Shown: positions 8,336 to 18,179, numbered from the stretch's first letter. The stretch: DNA of 64,000 nt from Bacteroidaceae bacterium (GCA_017645305.1 JAGCPD010000012.1:1-64000), one strand, 5' to 3'. The notes: a model not told the origin generated them from the letters alone. Translations and numbers: made by a program.

Positions 8336-9901
8336 ATGCCTATAAAGAAAAAGAGGATGTCTCCTCGCCAAAAAATGATTAACCTGATGTACTTGGTACT
8401 CATGGCTATGCTTGCTTTGAATGTATCAAGCGACGTACTGAATGGTTTTTCGTTGGTATCGGACAGCCTGAACAAATCTACCCGGAATGCCAGTCATGTC
8501 AATGATGGCATATACACCACCTTTGAGGAACAGATGAAGAACAACCCTGCAAAAGTGAAGCAGTGGTACGACAAAGCACAATATGTACGCAACATCAGCG
8601 ACTCACTCTACAATCTGGCAGAAGAACTGAAGGTCGCTATCGTTAAGAAGAGTGACGGGGAAAAGGGTGACGTTAACAACATCAAGAACCGCGAAGACCT
8701 GGAAGCAAGTACACAGATTATGCTGGCACCTGGAACAGGACGCGGAAAGGAACTCTACAAAGCCATCAACAGTTTTCGCGAAAGAATCGTGAAGATGGTA
8801 ACAGATAAGGAAAAAAGAGAAATCATTACCAGCAACCTAAGCACCGAGATTCCTGCCAAAGGCTTACTGCTTGGAAAGGAGAGCTGGCAGGAATACATGT
8901 TCGAGAACATGCCTACCGCTGCAGCCGTTACCCTACTGACAAAATTGCAGAGCGATGTACGCTATGCTGAAGGTGAAGTGCTGCACAACCTTATCAGTAA
9001 TGTTGATGTGAAGGATATCCGCGTGAATCAGTTGAATGCATACGTTATTCCAAGTTCTCAGACAGTCGTTCAAGGCGGCAGATTCAGCGCACAGATTATC
9101 ATGGCCGCCGTAGATACCACACGCCGACCAACTATCTACATTGGCGGGCAGCAAATTAAGAGCGACAGAGGGCTATACGAAACTGTTTGTAACAGAACGG
9201 GAGATTTTACGCTGAACGGCTTCATTGAGATGCTGAATGGCAGCGGGGAGAAAATAAAACGCGAATTCTCGCAAAAATATACCGTTGTTGCTCCAAGCGC
9301 TACCGTAAGTGCCGACATTATGAACGTATTGTATGCCGGTTATGATAACCCAATGAGCGTTTCCGTGCCTGGTTTCCCCAGCAACAAACTGCACGTAAGC
9401 ATGACAGGAGGTTCACTTACACAAAACGGCGACGGTCACTATATTGCCCGTCCCACAACCCCTGGCGGTGAAGCAGTAATAACGGTATCCGCACAGAACG
9501 AAGGACGGACACAGGAAATGGGCAAGTTTACTTTCCGCATAAGAAAATTGCCAGACCCCACTGCCTATATTGGCTACGCAACCGAAGGCGGTGAAGAACA
9601 TTTTACGGGCGGCTCACTCTCAAAACAAATTCTCATGAACACAGAAGGTATCGGTGCTGCTATCGATGACGGACTACTGAATATTGCTTTCCGTGTGAAC
9701 AGCTTCGAGATGCTTCTCTTCGATGCAATGGGCAATGCCGTACCTTACAAGAGCAACGGTGCAAAATTCTCTGACCAGCAAAAGGCGCAAATGCGCGGCC
9801 TGGCTCGCAACAAGCGACTTTTTATCAGAGACATACACGCCACAGGTCCTGACGGTATAGAACGTACGCTTAAAAATCCCATGGAGGTCATCATTAAATA
9901 A
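8336..9901 (+). CDS. gldM: T9SS motor stator/shaft protein GldM/PorM
   Basis: A 521-residue protein. The basic N-terminus with SPRQKMINLMYLVLMAMLALNVS is the single membrane helix (about residues 17-37) that is threaded through the GldL pentamer. The remainder is a long periplasmic region: helical domain D1, then beta-rich domains D2-D4 (for example VNQLNAYVIPSSQTVVQGGRFSAQIIMAA and MNVLYAGYDNPMSVSVPG), as in PorM structures. The D4 end contacts the GldK/GldN ring and transmits torque. Length and motif order are normal. Gaps to gldL (129 bp) and gldN (67 bp) are filled mainly by short repeats. Confidence 0.94.
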   Translation: MPIKKKRMSPRQKMINLMYLVLMAMLALNVSSDVLNGFSLVSDSLNKSTRNASHVNDGIYTTFEEQMKNNPAKVKQWYDKAQYVRNISDSLYNLAEELKVAIVKKSDGEKGDVNNIKNREDLEASTQIMLAPGTGRGKELYKAINSFRERIVKMVTDKEKREIITSNLSTEIPAKGLLLGKESWQEYMFENMPTAAAVTLLTKLQSDVRYAEGEVLHNLISNVDVKDIRVNQLNAYVIPSSQTVVQGGRFSAQIIMAAVDTTRRPTIYIGGQQIKSDRGLYETVCNRTGDFTLNGFIEMLNGSGEKIKREFSQKYTVVAPSATVSADIMNVLYAGYDNPMSVSVPGFPSNKLHVSMTGGSLTQNGDGHYIARPTTPGGEAVITVSAQNEGRTQEMGKFTFRIRKLPDPTAYIGYATEGGEEHFTGGSLSKQILMNTEGIGAAIDDGLLNIAFRVNSFEMLLFDAMGNAVPYKSNGAKFSDQQKAQMRGLARNKRLFIRDIHATGPDGIERTLKNPMEVIIK

Positions 9902-9905
9902 AAAC

Positions 9906-9940
9906 AGCCCCACCATAACCCTCTCCCATAGAGGGAGACA
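9906..9940. repeat. GC-rich hairpin element, copy 2
   Basis: In the gldM-gldN spacer, CAGCCCCACCATAACCCTCT is followed by CCCATAGAGGGAG, giving a short TCTCCC/GGGAGA hairpin. It resembles half of the elements at 70-118 and 13571-13608. Because gldN continues downstream it is unlikely to be a full terminator. Confidence 0.5.
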
Positions 9941-9968
9941 AATGATAAATGATTAAATTGAAAAATAT

Positions 9969-11081
9969 ATGAAACGCATAACCCTGTTCTTGATTCTGAT
10001 GTTTGGCATGGGTGCATTATCCATTGTCAATTATCCATTGTCAATTGGCTCTGCCAATGCGCAACCTGCAAAACGTCGTACATCGACCACCACAAATGCA
10101 GGAGGTGCAACAACTACGGCAGCCAAACAGAGCAATGACCGTGCCTCGCTGCAATTCCCAACATCGGCAGCAATGCCTGAAGATGTGGTATGGAAGCGCG
10201 ACATCTACCGTCAGCTTGACTTGATGAAAGACAAGAACGCACCTCTGTACTACCCTGTGGAACCCATAGGCAAACAAGTAAACCTCTTTACATATCTGTT
10301 CCGTCTGATTCAGACTGGTCGTGTGACAGCCTATACCTATAAACTGGATGGAAACGAATCGTTTGAAGAAAAGGACAAACTGAGCGTAAAAGACTTGCTG
10401 GAACGGTATGGCATCTATTATGAAGAGAAAGACGGGAAGTTTGTTGTTGCCGATGCAGATGTCCCCAGTGCCGAAGCAACACGTTATTATATAAAGGAAA
10501 GCGTTTATTTGGACCAACGTACAGGAACCTTCAGCACAAAGGTCACTGCCCTCTGCCCTATTCTAATGCGTGGAGCAGATGAATTCAGCACAGATGCCAC
10601 CCCCTACCCCCTCTTCTGGCTCAAATACGACGACGTGGCTCCCTGGTTAGCTAAATTGCCGATGATGGGCAGCAATCTGAATAACGTCTCGAACCTGACG
10701 GCTGACGATTACTTTACGCTGAACCGTTATGAAGGTAAAATCTACAAAACCAATAACCTGCAGGGCAAAGTATTGGCAAACTACTGCGAAACAGACAGTG
10801 CCATGAAGAAAGAACAGCTGAGGATAGAAAAGCAAATTACAGACTTCGAGGAAGGTGTATGGGGACATGAAGTTGTTGACAGCACTAAGTTGGACAGCAC
10901 AGCATTGGCCGAAAAAACTGGAGAAAAAGCGGAAAAGAAGAAAACGTTCAGTATATGGGGCAGACGTACAAAGACACCCACTGCCACCACTTCTAAAAAT
11001 ACAACTGACACCGCAAAGAAGGAAAAAAACGGTGGTGCCGCACCAGCAGCACGCGTAAGCGCACGCAGACAGAGAAGATAA
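9969..11081 (+). CDS. gldN: T9SS ring protein GldN/PorN
   Basis: A 370-residue protein with an N-terminal signal peptide (MKRITLFLILMFGMGAL..., cleavage probably near SANA-Q). The central part (VWKRDIYRQLDLMKDKNAPLYYPVEP and LFTYLFRLIQTGRVTAYTY) is the conserved GldN region that pairs with GldK in the periplasmic ring. The last 80 residues are a charged, Lys/Thr/Ala-rich tail ending RVSARRQRR. A 7-bp repeat (10016-10043) has expanded in frame inside the signal peptide, adding SIVNYPLSIG, which lengthens it beyond the usual size. Last T9SS gene of the operon; priA begins 17 bp later. Confidence 0.9.
   Translation: MKRITLFLILMFGMGALSIVNYPLSIGSANAQPAKRRTSTTTNAGGATTTAAKQSNDRASLQFPTSAAMPEDVVWKRDIYRQLDLMKDKNAPLYYPVEPIGKQVNLFTYLFRLIQTGRVTAYTYKLDGNESFEEKDKLSVKDLLERYGIYYEEKDGKFVVADADVPSAEATRYYIKESVYLDQRTGTFSTKVTALCPILMRGADEFSTDATPYPLFWLKYDDVAPWLAKLPMMGSNLNNVSNLTADDYFTLNRYEGKIYKTNNLQGKVLANYCETDSAMKKEQLRIEKQITDFEEGVWGHEVVDSTKLDSTALAEKTGEKAEKKKTFSIWGRRTKTPTATTSKNTTDTAKKEKNGGAAPAARVSARRQRR
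10016..10043. repeat. Heptad repeat inside the gldN signal peptide
   Basis: ATTATCC, ATTGTCA, ATTATCC, ATTGTCA: four 7-mers, followed by ATTGGCT. It encodes part of the hydrophobic stretch between MGAL and the cleavage site. Confidence 0.75.
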
Positions 11082-11098
11082 AGGCATAATATGATAAT

Positions 11099-13570
11099 AT
11101 GGCACAGTTTGCCGATGTCATACTGCCATTACCCTTAGAAGGTACCTTTACTTATAGTTTACCCGGGACTTTCTCCAACCTTGTTCAGGTAGGGAGCCGT
11201 GTTATTGTTCCATTTGGAACAACAAAATCTTATAGTGCCATTGTAGTAAAACTGCATGATACTGTCCCGTCCTACCAGACAAAAGAGGCAATAGAGTTGC
11301 TGGACAGCAGCCCTATTGTTACTATAGCCCAACTGAAACTATGGAACTGGATAGCTGATTACTACTTATGCACTATTGGTGATGTATATAAGGCAGCTCT
11401 CCCAAGCGGAATGAAACTGGAAAGCGAATCATGCCTGATGTACAATGATGATTTCATTGCAGACAACTCACTCTCGCCTTCCGAGGAAAAAATCATTCAG
11501 GCGCTGGAAGAAGATACGACACAAGCACTATCAGCCCTTCAAAAGAAAACGGGTATAAAGAACATCCTGCCTATTGTTAAACGACTTCTCGAGAAAGGTG
11601 CTGTACGCATAAAAGAGGAAGTGAAAAGAACGTACAAACCGCGATATGCCACATATGTCCGTATCTCTGAGACTTTCTTTGACGAATCCAAGCTCAACGA
11701 AACCTTATCACAACTGAAACGCTCGGCAAAACAGGCTGAACTGCTAATGCAATATGCATCCCTTTCCGGCATATCGGCTGCATTAGCTCTGCAAAATTAT
11801 CAACTGCTGAAAGAAATTACAAAGCAGGAACTGATGGAGCATACACAATGTACACCAAGCGTTCTAAAGGCACTATACCTGAAAGGAGTGCTGGAACTCT
11901 ACCAAAAACCAATAGGGCGTCTGGTACAGCAAAATCTGCCTACCGAGATGGTTATGCATCCGCTAAACGAAGACCAGGCACGTGCAAAAGAGCAAATAAA
12001 AGAAGCATGGAAACAATATGAGGTATGCCTATTGCATGGTGTGACAAGCAGCGGTAAGACAGAAGTCTATATTCATTTGATAAAAGAATGCATAGAAGCC
12101 GGCAAACAGGTCCTTTTTATGTTACCCGAAATTGTCCTGACAGCCCAGTTGACAGACCGCCTGAAACGCGTTTTCGGTGACCGCTTAGGTGTTTACCATT
12201 CAAGATATCCTGATGCAGAGCGGGTGGAGGTTTACCAGAAGATGCTTTCAGAGAAACCGTACGACATCATTGTTGGCGTTAGAAGCAGCATCTTTCTCCC
12301 ATTCAGGAACCTGGGACTTGTCATTATTGACGAGGAACATGAGACAAGCTTTAAACAAAAGGATCCTGCCCCGCGCTATCAAGCCCGCAATGCGGCATTG
12401 GTGATGGCGAAAGCTGCCAAGGCAAAAACGCTGCTGGGCTCTGCCACACCCAGTCTGGAATCCTATTACAACACAGAAACGGGAAAATACGGTCTTGTAC
12501 AACTGAACAAGAGATACGGAAATGTACAGCTCCCGCAGATAGAGGTTGTGAATATGCGCGAATTGGCCAGAAAGAAAATGATGAACGGGCCCTTTACTCC
12601 ACAGCTGTTAGAAAGAATAAGGGAAGCTTTACAACGTAACAAACAGATAATATTATTCCAAAACAGGCGAGGCTTTGCCCCTATGATGGAATGTAAGACT
12701 TGCGGATGGGTGCCCCGATGCCAGAAGTGCGATGTGAGTCTAACACTGCACAGAAATATGCGACAGCTTACCTGTCATTATTGCGGAACCTCCTATCCCA
12801 TTCCCCAAAAGTGTCCAAATTGTGAAGAACAAAACCTGATGGGCAAAGGTTACGGAACGGAACGAATAGAAGACTGCCTGCAAGCTATCTTTCCCCATGC
12901 AAGAATAGCAAGGATGGACATGGATACGACAAGAAGCCGCCAAAACTATGAACAAATAATCTCGGACTTCCAACATTTTAAGACTGACATTCTGGTTGGT
13001 ACACAGATGGTGACAAAGGGATTGGATTTTGAAAGGGTTAGTGTAGTAGGAATCCTAAATGCCGGAACTATGTTGTCACAACCTGACTTCCGAAGCTACG
13101 AACATGCCTTTCAGATGATGGAACAGGTAGCGGGAAGAGCCGGCAGAAAAGATGAACAAGGCTACGTTGTTCTGCAGACACAGGATGTAGAGGCTTCTGC
13201 CATCAAACAGGTAGTACAACACGATTACACTGCCATGTATAGGGAACAGATGCAGGAAAGGAGTCTTTTTAACTTCCCACCCTATTGCCGGCTTATATAT
13301 GTCTATATGAAACACCGGAACGAGAAAGTGTTAGAGCACCTTTCAGAAGATTATGCAAACTTGCTGAAACAAATTTTTCGCGAAAGAATATTGGGTCCCG
13401 ACACACCACCCATAGGAAAAGTGCAGATGATGTATATCCGCAAAATAATTGTCAAGATAGAACTCAGCGCCTCCATCACTGAAGCCAGAAAACGTCTGAA
13501 GGAAATTCAACACTATATAACCACCTTGCCTCAATATAAATCCGCCCTAATCTATTATGATGTAGATTAA
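11099..13570 (+). CDS. priA: Primosomal replication restart helicase PriA
   Basis: An 823-residue superfamily 2 helicase. The N-terminal DNA-binding domain (FADVILPLPLEGTFTYSLP) is typical of PriA. Walker A is GVTSSGKT near residue 315, the DEEH box (IIDEEHETSFKQKD) near 408, and motif III GSATPSLES near 445. The zinc-binding insertion has four CxxC pairs (CKTCGW, CQKC, CHYCG, CPNC) at about residues 532-583. PriA reloads DnaB at stalled forks. It starts 17 bp after gldN on the same strand, so it is probably read through from the T9SS promoter, an unusual but recurring arrangement in this group as far as I recall. Confidence 0.96.
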   Translation: MAQFADVILPLPLEGTFTYSLPGTFSNLVQVGSRVIVPFGTTKSYSAIVVKLHDTVPSYQTKEAIELLDSSPIVTIAQLKLWNWIADYYLCTIGDVYKAALPSGMKLESESCLMYNDDFIADNSLSPSEEKIIQALEEDTTQALSALQKKTGIKNILPIVKRLLEKGAVRIKEEVKRTYKPRYATYVRISETFFDESKLNETLSQLKRSAKQAELLMQYASLSGISAALALQNYQLLKEITKQELMEHTQCTPSVLKALYLKGVLELYQKPIGRLVQQNLPTEMVMHPLNEDQARAKEQIKEAWKQYEVCLLHGVTSSGKTEVYIHLIKECIEAGKQVLFMLPEIVLTAQLTDRLKRVFGDRLGVYHSRYPDAERVEVYQKMLSEKPYDIIVGVRSSIFLPFRNLGLVIIDEEHETSFKQKDPAPRYQARNAALVMAKAAKAKTLLGSATPSLESYYNTETGKYGLVQLNKRYGNVQLPQIEVVNMRELARKKMMNGPFTPQLLERIREALQRNKQIILFQNRRGFAPMMECKTCGWVPRCQKCDVSLTLHRNMRQLTCHYCGTSYPIPQKCPNCEEQNLMGKGYGTERIEDCLQAIFPHARIARMDMDTTRSRQNYEQIISDFQHFKTDILVGTQMVTKGLDFERVSVVGILNAGTMLSQPDFRSYEHAFQMMEQVAGRAGRKDEQGYVVLQTQDVEASAIKQVVQHDYTAMYREQMQERSLFNFPPYCRLIYVYMKHRNEKVLEHLSEDYANLLKQIFRERILGPDTPPIGKVQMMYIRKIIVKIELSASITEARKRLKEIQHYITTLPQYKSALIYYDVD

Positions 13571-13608
13571 GCCCCCTCCCCTCTCTGGGGAGGGCTGAGG
13601 GAGAGGCT
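13571..13608. repeat. GC-rich hairpin element, copy 3 (candidate terminator between priA and GH36)
   Basis: Immediately after the priA stop: CCCTCCCC-TCTCT-GGGGAGGG forms a perfect 8-bp stem, followed by CTGAGGGAGAGGCTCTTT. It lies between two convergent genes and could terminate both. Related to the stretches at 70-118 and 9906-9940. Confidence 0.65.
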
Positions 13609-13610
13609 CT

Positions 13611-15779
13611 TTACTTACGCATAAGCCTAATTACCTTGCTGGCATATTCGCCACGAAAACCTATTTCTACACCCTGCTGCATAAGGAAACGGCCAGTGAA
13701 AGAACTTCCCTCCCAATGGTCAGGGTTATCCTGACGGCAGATCTCAGTAAGTGTATAGGTTGCATCTGCATCTAATCCGGCAAAGTAGAAACGAGGCCGG
13801 AAGAAATCCACATACTGCTCAAACTTATAAACAAAGTAGATAGCTTCTGATTTATCTTCCTTGACGTACATCTCGCTGCAATAGCCATTTCCTTCATAAG
13901 GAGAGATAAGCCGGTACAAATCGCCCTGCTGAACAATAGGGCGAATCGTCTCTTTATAAGTTGCAAAGCATGACTGCGCAAACTTCATCTCGTCGGCGGT
14001 GAGGTCGGAAGGCTTCATTTCCATACCCAGACGTCCCGTCATTGCCACATCGAAACGGAACTTAAGAGGCAAACGGCGACCTGTCTGATGGTTAGGGCTG
14101 GCACTTACATGCTGTGCCATAGCACAGGCAGGGAAGAACATACTGGTTCCCCACTGAATGAAGAGACGTTGCTTGGCATCAGTATTGTCACTAACCCAGA
14201 ACTCGTCGAAGTAAGGCATCAAGCCATAGTTGACGCGACCGCCACCACTGGCGCAACACTGGATAACAAGGTCAGGATACTTCTCTCGGATACGCTTGAG
14301 CGTCTTGATTAGACCCAAATGATAATCCACATACAGATGACTCTGGTTATCGGCACTAAGATAGTGTGACCCGAAGTTCTTGGTTTCCATATTGCAGTCC
14401 CACTTAATATAATAGGTATTAGGAGTTTCTGTCATGATATCATCAACCACTTTGTACACGAAATCCTGAACAGCGGGATTACTCATGTCCAATACAAGTT
14501 GTGTGCCACCACGCCCGGTACTGGGCTCACGTGTAGGATGACATACAACCCAATCAGGATGCTGCTCGTAAAGTTCGCTTTTGGTATTGGTCATCTCCGG
14601 CTCAATCCAAATGCCCCACTTGAGGCCACGCTCGGCACAAGCTTTCTCGAGTGCGGGAACACCCTTGGGAAGTTTTTCGATGTCGGTAACCCAATCACCC
14701 AAAGCACAATTGTCAACGGAACGCTTGTACTTATTGCCAAACCATCCGTCATCCATCACAAAGAGTTCACCACCCAACTGCTTAACACCATCCATCATCT
14801 TTTCCATGCCATCCTGACTGACGTTCAAATAAACACCTTCCCATGAGTTAAGAAGTGTCTTGCGCAAAGCAGTTCCATTATGAACCATATTGTTCTTACG
14901 GGCCCAGCGATGGAAACTGCGACTGGCACCACCCAGTCCCTCATTACTGTAAGTGAGCGCCAAAACTGGTGTGGTAAAAGTCTCTTCCTTTTTTAGTGTA
15001 TATTGTGAATTTGTATCATCAATACCAGCGACGAAGCGATGTATCTTCTTGCCTTGCGTGTCAATGGTCATACGGAAGTTTCCGCCCCAGCATAGAACAG
15101 CTCCAACCACACGACCAAAATTCTCTTGTGGTTTGCCATCCAGAGAAATCATAAGATTAGGACGGTTCATGTAGGCATTCTTGGTACCTGTAAGATCGTG
15201 AATCTCAAAGATTCCAGGTTTCAGAGCCTCTTCTGAGACTTGTGCTTCTGCACCCCAGGAACCATGCTCATGCTGTACCCAGACGTTACCCTGACGAATG
15301 GGAAGGAACCCGCTGGCATACTTGAGCAGAGAGACTGGTTTTTTCTCATTGTTATGGATAACAGACCATGTCTCTATCACATCGCAGTTGTTGTAAGTAC
15401 GATAACATACATCAACTAAGAAGTCATAAACCTTATCCTTCAAGGTAATTGTATAAATGGTTGCGTTTCCCTCGGAAGAAACAGCAGACTGTTGACAAAC
15501 GAGTTCCGTTGACATATTACCATCGGCATGACGAACGCTGAGAGCTGTAATGTCGTAGTTACCCAAACCAAAGGCGGGATATGCGTCTTCCCAAAGACTG
15601 TAAGCCCGATAGACCTGCTCGGCATCCGTAACACTTTCTCCATAATAGCTGACATGGAGCGGTTGCCCTTCTTCGGCTTTCAGCAACAGAGTTGTATTTG
15701 GGGAACTGACATAAATGTCCTTTGCCGAAACAAATGATACGGCAAGAAAAGACAGCATAAAAAAACACATTCTCTTCAT
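13611..15779 (-). CDS. Secreted alpha-galactosidase, GH36 family
   Basis: A 722-residue enzyme with signal peptide (MKRMCFFMLSFLAVSFVSA). It has the N-terminal beta-sandwich and the (beta/alpha)8 barrel of GH36: WGIWIEPEMTN near residue 400, the nucleophile in YYIKWDCNM (Asp about 461), the CCASGGGRVNYG loop near 505, and the acid/base in VSDNTDAKQR (Asp about 531). These are the signature residues of retaining alpha-galactosidases of the AgaA/RafA type. The enzyme removes terminal alpha-1,6-galactose, for example from galactomannan or raffinose-type sugars, in the periplasm. No T9SS tail is present, so it is probably not on the surface. Convergent with priA; the FAS1 gene lies upstream on the same strand. 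Confidence 0.92.
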   Translation of the reverse strand: MKRMCFFMLSFLAVSFVSAKDIYVSSPNTTLLLKAEEGQPLHVSYYGESVTDAEQVYRAYSLWEDAYPAFGLGNYDITALSVRHADGNMSTELVCQQSAVSSEGNATIYTITLKDKVYDFLVDVCYRTYNNCDVIETWSVIHNNEKKPVSLLKYASGFLPIRQGNVWVQHEHGSWGAEAQVSEEALKPGIFEIHDLTGTKNAYMNRPNLMISLDGKPQENFGRVVGAVLCWGGNFRMTIDTQGKKIHRFVAGIDDTNSQYTLKKEETFTTPVLALTYSNEGLGGASRSFHRWARKNNMVHNGTALRKTLLNSWEGVYLNVSQDGMEKMMDGVKQLGGELFVMDDGWFGNKYKRSVDNCALGDWVTDIEKLPKGVPALEKACAERGLKWGIWIEPEMTNTKSELYEQHPDWVVCHPTREPSTGRGGTQLVLDMSNPAVQDFVYKVVDDIMTETPNTYYIKWDCNMETKNFGSHYLSADNQSHLYVDYHLGLIKTLKRIREKYPDLVIQCCASGGGRVNYGLMPYFDEFWVSDNTDAKQRLFIQWGTSMFFPACAMAQHVSASPNHQTGRRLPLKFRFDVAMTGRLGMEMKPSDLTADEMKFAQSCFATYKETIRPIVQQGDLYRLISPYEGNGYCSEMYVKEDKSEAIYFVYKFEQYVDFFRPRFYFAGLDADATYTLTEICRQDNPDHWEGSSFTGRFLMQQGVEIGFRGEYASKVIRLMRK

Positions 15780-15795
15780 AGTGTATATTTATTAG

Positions 15796-15849
15796 TGGGA
15801 GTTAACTCACTTCCATGAGCGTAAGCGAATTAACTCCCAATTTAACTTC
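15796..15849. promoter_or_regulatory. Hairpin in the FAS1-GH36 spacer
   Basis: TGGGAGTTAA (15796-15805) and TTAACTCCCA (15840-15849) form a perfect 10-bp inverted repeat with a 34-bp loop. It lies 17 bp upstream of the GH36 start codon, so it could be an operator, an attenuator, or the end of the FAS1 transcript; there is no clean T-run. Confidence 0.45.
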
Positions 15850-15892
15850 CAGCGCAAAACGCTTTACTTCCTGTTTTTACTTCCTCTTTAAA

Positions 15893-18064
15893 TTACCAAA
15901 CATCCTCAGGCTTCGAGGGGTTATCATAAATCTCTTTCGGACACCATTCAAAATAGTCAAAATAAAGTTCCTTCTTTGTACTTTCAAGAACAGACTTGAA
16001 TCGTATATAATAGGTGTCCCTGGGGTCCAACGTCTGGCGAACAAGAATATGACGTGTCTGACGTGCATCATCACGGGCAGTCTTACCTTCACCATACTCG
16101 TGCTTGCCAGCCTTCATTAAACCATGATTTCTCAACTTGTGGTCAATCTCTATAATTGCATCCTCATCATCTTTGAACGAGGCATCATCCAACCCATGCC
16201 AGGAGGATAAATCACTTTCGGCAACAGAGGCACCAAGGTAGGTTCTGGCAATACCTATACCCATATTTATGGGAATACCTGCAGCTGGGAGGTTATTTGG
16301 GTTGGAGCCAAAATATACCTGTACAATACCACGAGCCGTAGTTGCAAGAACCTTGTAACGAAGTTCGTAAGTTCCACGTTTGGGAACAGGAGGCAGAGTA
16401 AACATGATATCATAGTGGCCGAAAGCTTTGTCCTCATCCTGACAATAGTTGGGCCAATCAATTTGATAGCCATTATAATGGATAAAGTGAGTGTCCTCGT
16501 TGAGAATACTCATGTTTTCGAAATATTTATAATCCCTATCCTGAGGAATATAGACATGCTGGAACTTACCCTCCCTGGAATCAGCACGACGAATATTATT
16601 GGTAATAGCTTCGGGGAACATGGCAAAAAGGTCGAAACGAATACGCTCTTTGGCAAGTTCATCTCGTACTGCATCAGTATAAGCCAAAGGACTTGTAATC
16701 GGATAAATACAGGCATTTATGATATCGTTTAAAACAGCATTTTCACTCTCACGATCTATAAAAACACCTGTCTTTTCACGGTCGCAGGACAGTTCATGTC
16801 CCGTACCACTAAGACTATTGTCCAAGACAGGGAAGCGATTGATATAGACGCCCTCGCTCTCCTTACTCTCATAAAGCTTCAGCAACCGACGGCTACCTTC
16901 ACCAATAGTGGAATACCATTCATAGACAGGAAGCGTATATGCTGTAGGTTTTGATGTGGAAAAACCTATTTCATTACAATGGTAAACCAACTTGTTGGCA
17001 GGAATTCGCATAGGAAGTATATGATAGGTAACCCACCGATACAATATATTATCGGGTGAGGTATAATTATTGTCAGTCTTATTCACGTCTTCAGAAAAAT
17101 ACATGTTCTTTCTCTGAATCCAACCGACAAGTTGCTCTAAAGCATCAGGCGCAGCAGGATCAATATTCTGCGAATGCCAGTACTCGTCGGTTTCGGCAAA
17201 GATGGTATAACCATACTTACGGTGTTCCGGTGCATGTGCATCGGGGTCACCGGCAGTGGCGGACTTGTCGCCACCAGACTTAGCCTGATAGTCCTCCATG
17301 TCAGGAATCTCTCCTTTCAGATATTTCAACTCATATTCTTCGTCACGTACCATATTAAGGAGATTCATCAGGCCACAAGCCTGAATTACCCGGGCCATAA
17401 GCAAATAGCCCTCTGTCTTATTGTCGAGAATATTCTGCAGGTACCTTGCACAGGATTCATCCTTAGGTGCAATAACCTTATGAAGCTGATGTATATACCC
17501 ATTAATCACTGGAATATCATGGTTAAGGGGATCAATGGGACATATCTTATTTACGTAAAAACTGTCTGGGTTGTTTTTATCCCAATTGATTGTCAGACGA
17601 TGATCGTTAAGCGTCGGGAGGGGTAACTCGATGTTTTTCTCGACCATGTCAATAGAATAACGCTGGTCCTCTCTGTCAAACCCGTCAATGATACTATTCT
17701 TTACTATCAATGTACGGATAGAGTCTAACTTTACAGAGTCGGTAAAAGAATCCCATGACGGTTCCGTTATCAAACCCTCGTTGACAAGATCCTGAAGATA
17801 TGCATCGATAGCATCATTGGTAATTGCAAATACGGTATAGTTACCACGTGCCGTCAACAACTGATAAACCGTTGATGTTTCCAAATTCTCATTTATAGGA
17901 ATCATCTTTAACAGGGATACGTATTGTGAATAATCTGGATGAGCCTCCAGATAACTGGCTATCGTGTGGTACTTAAATACATATTTTGCCGAGGTATCTA
18001 TCTGCTCTGAGCAGGCACATACCATCAGAAGCAGTACAGTCAGAGAGAAAAACAGCTTTCTCAT
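15893..18064 (-). CDS. FAS1 (fasciclin) domain lipoprotein
   Basis: A 723-residue predicted lipoprotein: the signal peptide ends VCAC-SEQ with Cys18 as the lipidation site. Residues about 30-195 look like a fasciclin domain (YLEAHPDYSQYVSLLKMI, NYTVFAITNDAI, VINGYIHQLHKVI), a fold used for adhesion or glycan contact. The rest, about 520 residues, is a beta-rich region without a family I can name; it contains a jelly-roll-like part near residues 530-715 (PVPKRGTYELRYKVLAT, DPRDTYYIRFKSVLE). Proteins of this layout are often encoded in polysaccharide utilisation loci, but no susC/susD lies beside it. The last residues (KEIYDNPSKPEDVW) are mirrored by a small gene remnant at 29158-29202. Confidence 0.75.
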   Translation of the reverse strand: MRKLFFSLTVLLLMVCACSEQIDTSAKYVFKYHTIASYLEAHPDYSQYVSLLKMIPINENLETSTVYQLLTARGNYTVFAITNDAIDAYLQDLVNEGLITEPSWDSFTDSVKLDSIRTLIVKNSIIDGFDREDQRYSIDMVEKNIELPLPTLNDHRLTINWDKNNPDSFYVNKICPIDPLNHDIPVINGYIHQLHKVIAPKDESCARYLQNILDNKTEGYLLMARVIQACGLMNLLNMVRDEEYELKYLKGEIPDMEDYQAKSGGDKSATAGDPDAHAPEHRKYGYTIFAETDEYWHSQNIDPAAPDALEQLVGWIQRKNMYFSEDVNKTDNNYTSPDNILYRWVTYHILPMRIPANKLVYHCNEIGFSTSKPTAYTLPVYEWYSTIGEGSRRLLKLYESKESEGVYINRFPVLDNSLSGTGHELSCDREKTGVFIDRESENAVLNDIINACIYPITSPLAYTDAVRDELAKERIRFDLFAMFPEAITNNIRRADSREGKFQHVYIPQDRDYKYFENMSILNEDTHFIHYNGYQIDWPNYCQDEDKAFGHYDIMFTLPPVPKRGTYELRYKVLATTARGIVQVYFGSNPNNLPAAGIPINMGIGIARTYLGASVAESDLSSWHGLDDASFKDDEDAIIEIDHKLRNHGLMKAGKHEYGEGKTARDDARQTRHILVRQTLDPRDTYYIRFKSVLESTKKELYFDYFEWCPKEIYDNPSKPEDVW

Positions 18065-18101
18065 AATCTTAATAGGTTTTGATTTTTTTCTTTTTTTTAT
18101 T

Positions 18102-18142
18102 ATTCTCCTGACCTGGAAGCCGTAGCCCCAGGCCAGGAGAAT
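18102..18142. other. Strong hairpin between the dockerin protein gene and the FAS1 gene
   Basis: ATTCTCCTGACCTGG (18102-18116) pairs with CCAGGCCAGGAGAAT (18128-18142) over 15 positions with one mismatch. On the minus strand it follows the dockerin protein gene but is followed by an A-run, not a T-run, so it is more likely a weak terminator, RNA-processing or stability element at the head of the FAS1 leader. Confidence 0.5.
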
Positions 18143-18179
18143 TTATAGAGGATTTGTTATATTTCTGTTTAAAAGATGA

